DNA from: Synanceia verrucosa | Lineage: Eukaryota > Chordata > Actinopteri > Perciformes > Synanceiidae | Assembly (NCBI GenBank): GCA_029721515.1 | Contig: CM056562.1 | Span: forward strand, 14,851,335-14,915,334 | DNA: 64,000 nt | Reading direction: 5' to 3' | Part shown: positions 38,679 to 47,966 of the stretch, in pieces | Numbering within the stretch: the first letter of the stretch is position 1 | Layout of the letters: each line of letters opens with the position of its first letter | Position numbers and translations under genes: made by a program | Notes under the pieces: model-generated | The model's input: the letters and a program-made list of their open reading frames with translations, nothing else | Database searches by the model: none | Told to the model about the DNA's origin: nothing

Positions 38679-38890
38679 ACCACTGCAGACCAGGATCACC
38701 CCACATGAGCTACAGTTCTGGAGATGCTCTAACCCAGTCCTCTAGCACCACAATTTGGTCAAACTGGCTCAAATCGTGATGCTGGAACTTTTTTCCTACT
38801 TCAAACACATCAGCTCTGAGGACAAAATGTTCATTTGATGCCTAATATATCCCAGGTGCCATGATGAAGAGATACTCAGCGTTCTTAAAC
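38679..38890 (-). mobile_element. Tc1-like transposon fragment, 5' part, minus strand
   Basis: Read on the minus strand, this starts with ATGATGGCACCTG-like sequence, passes through a stretch corresponding to GAACATTTTGTCCTC and GTGTTTGAAGTAGG, and ends with AGAGCATCTCCAGAACTG and TCCTGGTCTGCAGTGGTC. That order matches the start of the transposase region of a common teleost Tc1-like family as I remember it. It is frame-disrupted and about 210 bp long, so it is inactive. Confidence 0.6.
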
Positions 38891-41439
38891 TATCAGTAGC
38901 AAAACAAGTGGTATTCCACAGCCTTGCTTGCATCAGTATGCCAACATGCTGTAAATGACTTTGCCAATATGATCAATGGCAGGTATAATCATGTCCATTG
39001 CCTTAGTATAGTGTGTTGGCATGTTAACATTAGCTGATTAGCTCAAAGTACAGCTGACGCAGATTAAACCCAAATATTATACTGACTGACATTTCTACCT
39101 GGTGATGACACTAGATCAGAAGATCAGCAAAATTATTATAATTCATCCTGGCAGCATAATGAACATCAAATCAAGTCAGATGTCTGAGTTAAATGTGCCA
39201 ATCCATCAAGTAGATGTTGAGCTATTTTATAGCATAAGTGAAAACCATGAACTGAGATTGTTATAATGAAAAAGGGCATCAATGAAGCTATTTCATATCA
39301 TCCTGAGGGGTAAATGAATGACTAGACCAAATTTCTGAGCAATATTGCCATCAATAGAGGCTGCTAGCATCCCCCAATAAAAGTCAATAAGAGTCCCATT
39401 TGATGTTCAACTGCCCAGTCCAGTCCTAGGGATGTTAAGACATTAAGAAATATAAGACACATTAACAGTACATTCAGTCTCATTAAGATCTTGATATCTT
39501 TTGCAAGGGAGAGTTAAGACTGCACATATACTGTACTGTACATTTCAAATATTCTAAAACCTATCTGCAAGCACCCCTACGAGGAATGAGTGTCTCTACC
39601 TTCATTCATTCCAGTAGTAAGGTGCATAATACAGAAGCTCATCTTCTTTTGTTTCACAACAGCAGACAGCTGTAGCCTACACCATCCCTCATGAATAATC
39701 CCTGCCCTCAAGGCCACATTTCCACCACTGGGAGAGAAAAGAGGTAGAAGAAATGAAGAAAAGGAGACAGAAAGACTAGGAGCTAACTGTGAATACTGGT
39801 TTTGAGTCTGTCAATATCAAGATGCTCCATAATAACTCAGACAAACTAGAATTTGGGGCACAGCAAGCAGTGAGCAAAGGGAGAGACCGAGTCATAAAAA
39901 CACAGACACACTCACAATGACTTAAGGGGAGGAGTGTGTGACACGACCTTGGCATTAAGTGTGCTTATTGTCTGTACCACTGTCTTTTCTCAAGACAGTT
40001 TCCCCTCTTGTTTTGACTGTGCTGAAATAAACCATGAGGGAACACACAGGAGCCTTAATCACATATTTGTCACCCATTTTGAATCTTTAGCTTTTAGCTC
40101 TTGGTTTTATATTCCACAATGAGTCTTGCGTTTTTGTATCCTGGCTGTATTAGAGTCTGTTTGTGTTTGCAGTTTGCAGCATTGAGCAAGAGCAGTACAA
40201 AGTGAGCTCCTGCAGTGCAAACAGAATGATTGTGGATTTGGGTTCAGACTCCGGCTCCGACTCCTTTGAAGATGTTATTCCCTCAGTCTAGTACCTTTGA
40301 TTGCAACTGTACAAAGGGTACGGTTGGAGCGTGTGTGAGGGTGGTGCAGACGAAGGGAAAAGTGTCTGAAAGATTACATTACCAAGAGTGAAATAGGAAA
40401 AAATTGTAATGTGGAACATCAAAGTGACACGGCAGAGTGCCTTTGCGATATAAAGCTCCATATTATTAACCCTGCAACCTTTTCTCTTGTCATACCCACT
40501 CATGACTCATTAGACAGGTCATTGGGTCTCAAGCTAATGTCAATATTTCATCATCTGTATGCATAATTTGACAGAGCAGCACTTTCAGATAAAAAGGAAA
40601 CTATTATATATAAAACGAGAGGAAGGGGAAAAAAGAATAGCACATGGCCAGCCTCCTGATGGAGCAGAAATAGAAAGATCAAGGAAACTTAAAAGGGAAC
40701 TTTAGTATTTTTGAACCTTGACCCAGTTTCTCCACGTTTTTGTGTCTAACAGGGACAACAATTTCTGAAACTGGTCCAGTAATGCAGCTAGCAGATGCTA
40801 AACAGGCTGCAATGTGATCATAATGGGCAATTCCACATCATCAATTAATATGCAGGCTCAGATTGTCTTTGTGTGTCTGGCAACATCATGGAAAAATAAA
40901 CCCTATGGAGAAATAAAACATCTTTTCTTTACCAGTCTGCTGTCATGTGACTTCATGTGAGGAGGAGTGCTGATGCAGAAAGCACTGCGTATTATCATCG
41001 AAATTATTTATGTAAATATTATGTCTAAATATTAGATGATTTTGACAATACCAATGTAACACGAGATTTCTTGGCACGACTCAATAACAAACAGTCCAGA
41101 TCAAGTGAAAAGGTAAAGACAAAGTTTGTTTTTCTTTTCATAGTGTCGTCAGACACTCATAATAACAATCTGAGGATATCAGAGGACTTACATTGATGGT
41201 GCGCTATTGCCTGCCCATTTAGCAGCTGTAGCGTTCTCTGGCACAAAAACATGGGAAAATAGAGTACAGGTTGAAAAATAGTGAATTTATCCTTTATAAG
41301 AAGCCCTGCTGCTCTAACCTCCTGCTGTTGTCTCTCTTTTAATCCTTCAGTCTGTGTCTCTCTGGTCCTCTGTGAAGTGTGGTACATTTTTCTGTCTTTC
41401 ACTAGTTACTCTTTTGTATACCTCATATCAGTAGACCAG

Positions 41440-41560
41440 TGTGGCAGTAGCTCAGTCTGTAAGAACTTATCTTGGGTTCAAAATGGACAGTTCACCTCCT
41501 TGGCACTACCAAGGTGCCCTTGAGCAAAAATTACTTCAAGGGGACAAATAAAGTACATTA
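41440..41560 (+). mobile_element. tRNA-derived SINE-like fragment of a second family
   Basis: GTGGCAGTAGCTCAGTCTGT at 41441 is A-box-like, and TTGGGTTCAAAATGG follows at B-box distance. The CAGTTCACCTCCTTGGC and CCAAGGTGCCCTTGAGCAA blocks after it are familiar from a second teleost SINE family. The 3' end is unclear. Confidence 0.5.
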
Positions 41561-44500
41561 CTATTACCGTTAAGGGTGTGCCTTCAGCTCATAAATGAGA
41601 ACATTAGGTTTAGTGTCTCTGATGCTGCACGGTGTTATAAAACATGACCCTATATCTCTTAGTTCATCGCAAGTAACACTACAAACTAATTGATATTATA
41701 AGCCCATGCAACAGAAAACAGCCTATTAGACAAGAACAAAAGTCCAATTCAATGCCAGCTTTTAATAAATGGTGGGCCACAGGCTGAGATTTGAGGGAGG
41801 GCTCAGAGTTCACATGTTAAATACTTGATGTGGTCTTAAAAGGAGAATCCCCTTAAGGTTGCCTCTGTCTGCAAATGCCTCAGGCTTTCATGCATTATCT
41901 AGGTTTTGCAATCCTGTTTTAATTGAGTTTTGGGCTTTTTTAATTTGGGCTATGACTTTGATCACTGTCCTCTGTCCATCAAAGTTCAGAAAAAACAACA
42001 ACAAAATGTTTTCTTTGCTTGCATGGTGCACTAATGCAGGACTGTGTGGGTGTAGAGCTCATTTGATTGACAACTGCCTGATAACCCTCCAACTGTCATC
42101 AGTTTGTGAACCACATATTAAAATAAAATCCTGCCGGGATTTTGCAAGATTATATCTGTGTGAGCCCCTCGCATACAGACAGAACAGCAAAAACAAAAGT
42201 CTCTCATGTGAAAACCCCAAAATAAAACACAGCATTAGCTGAGGATGTACTGGCCAGCTTGTATCAGCTGTGGATAGTTACGTCCAATCATATTCAGTAA
42301 GGTGTAGCAGGATAATCTGACAAACCAACACCATTCACTCCGCCCACTGATAATATATTTGTGTAGAGTTTGTATGATCTATTATCTATTTGTGGTTCAT
42401 GCATGTTTAGAAACTGCAGCTAAAGTTCTCATAACATAGTAACAATCCACTGAGCAACTGGTGTGATGTGGTGGGAATAAAGCCACTTTCCACTAAGACC
42501 TCTAAACCCATGTAACATGAAGACATCACACCCAGTCCACCAATTATAACCCCCAGTCCCCTCCCTCTCTTCTTTCCGTTCTCCTTGCCTCTTTCATTAT
42601 TTCCCCCACTATCTGTGTCTCTCCATCGTTTTGCTTCATTGGGCCTGCCTTTCTATTAATCTCACCCAAACAGATTGCCTCTATTAATTAGTCCACATAT
42701 CCCATCTTTCATGTAATAATCAGAGGAAAGAGAGATCTTAGAGAGATACGGATATTCCTGCAGTCACAATCACTTTTAAGCCCAAAAAATAGATTAAAAG
42801 ATAGACTTGCATCTGCCTGGCTGACATCCAGACAGACAAGGTCTTTTCCTCCCCACAAAATTTTAGGAAGACACAAATTCTTCAACAAATCTAATGTGCC
42901 AGTTTGCAAAATACAAATGTCCCATCATCCCTCACAAGAGACTTTACACAGTGAAGGTAATAATGTATCTAAGTCTCTGGATAAAACCAGTTTCCAGCTT
43001 GTCATTTTAGAATGACTATTATTCCTTACAGACGCATAAATGTATTACTGAGCACACGTAAGGGTAATAAAGAAGCATGCTGCTCTAATTTAAATGTGTC
43101 TGCACTGCCATTTAATTTTTATCTATGGGGTTTCACACTGTACAGTAGGATCAACGAGATGACTGAAGAAGTGTCTACATAGCAAGTCTGTAGTTAATTG
43201 GAAGGTCCAGGGTGCACTAAACAGGCAAGGGTAATTACCAGTTGTGTGTGTGCACACGTATGTGAGTGTGAGTGTGCATGGAGGTGTTGAGCTAGTGCAT
43301 TGGCTAAAAGGTAATTACACATTAGACTTGAAATAAATAACACCAATTACTGTCACCGCTGTTCCCTGCTGACACATGGAGTAGATTTTATCTGATCTTG
43401 TCCTTCGCTGGATACCGTGCAGGACAAAAGACCCAATTCTTTCTAAGTTACTGAAGCTGACTTCTGCAGCATTCACGTATATTGCTCTAAAAAAACGTGT
43501 CGCACCCTGTCCTGTCCCCTCCTTGGGACAAAGGGCTCATCTAGTTTAATGGTTGATGTTCTTGAACCATTCCCTGCGGACCCGTTACTCACCCTCGTCC
43601 TGTCAGAGCAGCACCCACAGGGCACACATAATAACAAGAATAGGAAATTGAACACAAGACCGCAGAACATCATTAAACCATTTTCTATTATGGAACTCAT
43701 ATAAAAGAAAAGAAAACACTGTTGCCAAGTTGTTAAGAACCCAGAGCCTCAGCTCCCAGTGGGATACTCAGGTCTCTATGGTTTTACTGGTTGGACAATG
43801 CTCGCACCGAATTAAGACAGTGTTTCCCACCAGGGAATCCTGCAGCAGACCTTTGAACAATTTACTTCAGAGGCCAAAGTTGCTATTGGCAATAATGTAC
43901 CACTCTACAGCATTTTTATTTCCTGCCAGAAATTCATGCAAAGGGTGAGAATGGTGAGTCTCGCAGAAGTATTTCTTAGCTTGCAAAATTCAATGTCAAA
44001 ATTGTAATTTACATTGGCAAGACATGCTTTGTGACTGTTACTCACAAGAGCCCAGAGCACAAAAGCTGTCTGAACATCAGAAAAGAGATGAAAATGTTTT
44101 TCACTGCCAATGCCACGATTTCAATATCACGTCTCCACACAATGAGACTCAACACAATTCAAATGACACTCTCCAACTTACAGAGCAAAGAAGCAACTGA
44201 TAAAGATGGCTGACAATACTTGGTCTTGTAACATAGCCAGAAAGATTAATTCTCAGGCCAGTATGTGTACTTTCATACAGAATGAGAATATTATTAAGAT
44301 TATTTATTTATTATTATTAAGATAATTAATTATTATTAATTTTCTGAGAATTCATCATTCATCATCATGCCATTAAAGGCATCAACCAGTCAGAAAGGAT
44401 GTGCAGAAAGGACTGAGTTGTGTACATACAGTATTTACTCCTTTCAACCTTAAAGAACCAAACACTTACCAGATCCACTCTTCCCACCTTTCACAATAAA

Positions 44501-44937
44501 AGCCCCAGATGTATAATATGGGACATATAACACATCAATAATGCAACATGAAAGGGCCCATTCTTTACAATGAGTACACAGACCTCTGAGAATATACATT
44601 TTCATTTGGGCTCCCAATAACTAGAACTAAAGAACTGTTGTTGTTTCAAGCTCCACATTCAGTGTCTCCAAATTATTCCAAATATTTACAAATGAAATAT
44701 ATTTAAAAGTGTATTGCTAGGTAAAATGCCAAAACTCAAGCCAGAGCCTCAGGCTGCTGTTTCAGACTGGAGCCAAAATCACCCATGAGAGGTTGTTCTG
44801 ACAGAGAGGATCAACATATATTTGAGCTCAACTGTCATGAAGAATCTGTCATTCTGAAGGAAAACTATTTATAAATTAAGACGAGACACATGCATGCTCA
44901 TGCACACCTCTAAACATTTTATTTCGTTCTGTGTATA

Positions 44938-44968
44938 TTTGGGTGTGTGTATTTGTGTGTAGGCTCAG
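44938..44968 (+). promoter_or_regulatory. zmat4: TG-rich splice acceptor of zmat4 exon 2 with two possible AGs
   Basis: Instead of a pyrimidine tract, the acceptor is preceded by a TG-rich stretch (GGGTGTGTGTATTTGTGTG). AG occurs at 44961-44962 and again at 44967-44968, six bases apart, so exon 2 may start at 44963 or 44969. In the RNA the stretch is UG-rich, a binding preference of CELF/TDP-43-type regulators; regulation by these is an inference. Confidence 0.5.
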
Positions 44969-45079
44969 ATGAAGATGAAGTCTGCTGGTGTCGTGGATGG
45001 AGGCTTGTTCACAGAGAGCTACTGTAACATCTGCAATGCCCAGCTCATCTCCGAGTCCCAGCGCACCGCACACTACGAG
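44969..45079 (+). CDS. zmat4: Zinc finger matrin-type protein 4, first conserved coding exon (first part of finger 1)
   Basis: ZMAT4 is a small protein made of matrin-type C2H2 zinc fingers, of the kind that bind double-stranded nucleic acid; its cellular role is poorly known. The exon (44963-45079) ends HYE|GTGAGT in phase 0. ATGs occur at 44969 and 44975; the second better matches the known MKS start and has A at -3. Counting from 44975, finger 1 begins at Cys17-x2-Cys20 with His33 (ESYCNICNAQLISESQRTAH). The final histidine lies in the next exon, so the intron cuts the finger between HYE and SKKH. An in-frame extension from exon 1 is possible, adding MVVGEESLPPRK-AQ before the first methionine. 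Sequence agrees closely with vertebrate ZMAT4 as I recall it. Confidence 0.93.
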
Positions 45080-45760
45080 GTGAGTCCGTCTGTTTGTACA
45101 ACCCAAAAAAAACAAAAAAAAAACAAAAAAAAAACAAAAATGTTACTACGACCACTGTACCACTGCACCGTACACTTCATAAGGCATCAGCCTTATTTGT
45201 ACCAATTTGTGCTTGTGCTGTTCTAAGCAGTGCTCATCCATTAAACATAGACTTAATGCAGCATGGTAACGCTAGCCACTTGTACACAAACAAACACACA
45301 CACACACACTTTTTGCTTTAATGTAGTCTACCTCTCTGCAGACTCCCTAAGACTAATGTAATGATTGTCTATTCAATAATCAGTCTTGTGCATTATTTAA
45401 CCAGGAAGTATCTGTGTGTGCTTGCATGCATTTACTGCATTGGGGTCGTCCTTGATTACAAGACACAATTGGGATTAACAAGCATACTAATGAGGGCTAG
45501 ACCCTTATCTGGGGGAGTTAAACAAGGACAACGACAGTGTGCGTTTGTCTGAGTGTACTAACCACATTCAAGTGAACGTTATCCATTTCTGCCTCTCAAC
45601 CCTCTGACAGAAACACACAGCCTTCAGCTGTGCAGAGAAAAGGGCTGAGTCAGTGCATTTCCTCAGCGTCGCCCTTTGCAAAAGGTCTCTGTAGAGGTCA
45701 GTAGATCAAGGAGACAAAGCTGGAAATAATTTGAGAGCAGGGAGTTTTTGTGTGTTAGTT

Positions 45761-45860
45761 TAGAATAGAAAAGAATTTTCTTATTGATCCCAACCTGGGA
45801 AATTACAGAATTAGTTTAGAGAATTATAGAAGGAAAGGAACATTTCATACAGAGGGTAAC
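45761..45860 (+). repeat. Possible retroelement-derived fragment
   Basis: AATAGAAAAGAATTTTCTTA followed by TTGATCCCAACCTGGGAAATT resembles the frequent teleost repeat end with TTTATTGATCCCA...GGGAAATT. Assignment is from memory and the boundaries are uncertain. Confidence 0.35.
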
Positions 45861-46522
45861 TGCAAGTGTTTTATATAAGACAGAGAGAGAACAACGACAA
45901 CAGGCTAAAGAAAGGAGTGCTATCATGAAGGATGAATTATTGAGGAGGCCAGGGTTCTGGAGTCCTTTCCTATGGCATTAATGCACCTGAAGCTCTTCAA
46001 TATCTGCCAAAAACAACAGAAGAATGACACTTGTGCACTTCAGTTTAGCTAAAAAAAGTTAGCAATAACAGCTGGTGAGCAACTTCTAGCTATAAACTGA
46101 ATCACATAAGTGGACTATGAGTAAGACAAAAGTTGAAGCTCATACTGCTCTTCACCTCTGCACATCAATCCTCCTGGACAGATTAATCAATGGTTAAACT
46201 GTTCAGAGACCAGATTAACGTTACGCTAACGACTGATGTGAATCTCATGTGCCAGTGAGTGATAAAGATTTTTTTTCCTCCTGTCCCATCTGTTTCCTCC
46301 AACTTGATCTGACACTAAAACCAGAGGAAGAGGAGACATGCCCAGTCCATTAGAGTAGGGTTTGCACTGAGGGTCAGCGCAGGGTAACCATGGTGACTCA
46401 AGGTCCTGCTTTTAGCTCTTATCCCAGAGCCATCAACTCCATGACCATTTATACACCTATGAACACAAGGATACACCCAGCCACACCAACACACACTCAC
46501 ATAAACACTGACACACACTGAC

Positions 46523-46830
46523 TGTGTGTGTGTGTGTGTCTGTGTGTGTGTGTGAGAGCGGGTATTACTAATGGTTATGGGGACATAAATCTGTTCACAC
46601 AGTCACATTGTGGGGACTAACCATCCTTATGGGGACAAAATGCAGGTCCTGTTACATTTTAGGCTGAAGACTTGGAGAACATTTAATGTTAGACTTTGGT
46701 TAGGGTTAGGATTAGGATTACATGGGTAGTGGATATGGTTAGGGTCAAGGGAAGTGTCCAGGAAATGAATGTAAGTCAATGTAATGTCCTCACAATACAC
46801 AAATACACAACGTGTGCGTGCGTGTTCATG
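46523..46830. repeat. TG-flanked GGGGAC-type teleost repeat with telomere-like TTAGGG units
   Basis: A TG run (46523-46554) leads into TTATGGGGACATAAATC, ATTGTGGGGACTAACC and TTATGGGGACAAAATG, then GGTTAGGGTTAGG with degenerate units (GATTAGGATTAC, GGTTAGGGTC), and finally AATGTCCTCACAATAC with a CA/TG-rich end. The GGGGAC/GTCCTC ends suggest an inverted-repeat organisation. Repeats of this build are frequent in fish introns. The TTAGGG units are few and interrupted, so this is not a telomere. Confidence 0.55.
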
Positions 46831-47838
46831 TCCAAGGGACAGAGGATTCAATGGAGCAGCAAGTACAGTGTCTTGTCTGCCCTTCGCCTTCTTTTTGTCC
46901 TGTTCAGCCATGATATACACTTTAACTTACGAGTTAATTTTCTTCTATAAAACACAATTCCGCCATTAATATGATCAACATGATTGGTGGAAACAGAAAA
47001 GTGATTACCTCACAGGGAATTCCAGTTTGAAAGACATATGATACATCTAATCATGTCCATTTTTCACCCTTTCCTAACCACAAATCCTTGCACTCTGTCA
47101 TGCAGTAATGTGTAATTGACTTCATACATGGAATTGAAGACACAACGTCAACATTTGCTCCTGGAAAACTGCCCTTGCAGTGGAATCTAGAAATAATAAT
47201 AGTTGTTATACGGCAGGAAGGACTGAAGGTCACAGCATGCCAGTAAAAAGATCATGTATAAAGATAGCTGTAAAAACCTTGTACACGAACAAACTAAACT
47301 GTTAGCAGCTTCAAGGACGTTTCGCTGTCCTTTCATATAAACACTACTGTATCGTTGAGCTTGTTACCACTTATAGATTTTGACAGGAGCAGACAAACAC
47401 ACCCAAACACAGGTTGAGTGAAAATACAAACAACAAATAGGTAAGCAGCACAAACATCCATCAACAGCACTGATATGTAGACTATATTCCGACTATCATC
47501 TATTTTTTATTTATCATTTCCACAATATATTCTTCCAGTTTCTTTTTTTTAAAGCCACCAGAATATTATTTTTGATATATGACTGTAGTGTAGAGTCATT
47601 CAGTATATTTAAAATATATTTGCGGTGCCTGTGTGTAGGCCTGTTGGTGAAGTACAGAGTCTTATATGTAACTCCCAGCGTCTCACTCAGGGCTCCCAGA
47701 AAGCTGAGGCTGGCCCAGGCCATTAGTCAACAAGCTGGGGGCAAAAATGTCTGCTAGCACCATCAGCTGAAATAGAGATAAAAGCTTGGAGAGGGAAGCC
47801 AAGGTGGAGTGACAGTTATTGATTTTTTTTCCACTTTG

Positions 47839-47842
<4 letters not shown>

Positions 47843-47873
<31 letters not shown>
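47843..47873 (+). repeat. zmat4: (CT)n microsatellite forming the polypyrimidine tract of exon 3
   Basis: About 14 CT units run without interruption into the CAG acceptor at 47871-47873. The splice signal of a coding exon is therefore a length-variable simple repeat. Confidence 0.93.
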
Positions 47874-47966
47874 AGTAAGAAACACGCCAACAAGGTGCGT
47901 CTTTTCTACATGCTTCACCCTGAAGATGGAGGACCACCTTCCAAGAGACTTCGGCCAGATAACCCA
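47874..47966 (+). CDS. zmat4: zmat4 coding exon 3 (end of zinc finger 1 and linker)
   Basis: This 93-base exon encodes 31 residues in phase 0 at both ends. It opens SKKHANKVRLFYMLHPEDGG and continues PPSKRLRPDNP, and the donor is CCA|GTATGC. His39 in SKKH (numbering from the ATG at 44975) completes finger 1 as C-x2-C-x12-H-x5-H. The HANKVRL continuation is the usual helix end of matrin-type fingers. The rest is a basic, proline-containing linker (KRLRP) that could assist nuclear import, an inference. Because length is a multiple of three, skipping would keep frame but destroy finger 1. Confidence 0.94.

Larger units (their letters stand above)
30883..44962 (+). other. zmat4: zmat4 intron 1 (about 14 kb)
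   Basis: It runs from the strong donor at 30883 to the acceptor at 44961-44962. It contains a hAT-like element (32.2-32.6 kb), microsatellites (31881-31919, 33166-33190, 34208-34259), a 71-bp-period duplication (34.26-34.35 kb), a SINE (35.86-36.16 kb), a mosaic of transposon scraps (37.76-38.9 kb) and a SINE-like fragment (41.44 kb). No further exon is convincing. The intron span assumes that exon 1 is as called. Confidence 0.5.
45080..47873 (+). other. zmat4: zmat4 intron 2 (2.8 kb)
   Basis: Bounded by a GTGAGT donor and an AG acceptor preceded by a (CT)n run. It contains an A-rich stretch with C interruptions (45104-45138), a possible repeat fragment at 45761-45860 and a recognisable GGGGAC-type repeat at 46.5-46.8 kb. 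No additional exon is seen. Confidence 0.85.

Noticed and set aside
46690..46745. Interstitial telomeric sequence
   Set aside because: Only a few TTAGGG-like units, interrupted and degenerate, lying inside a recognisable dispersed repeat.
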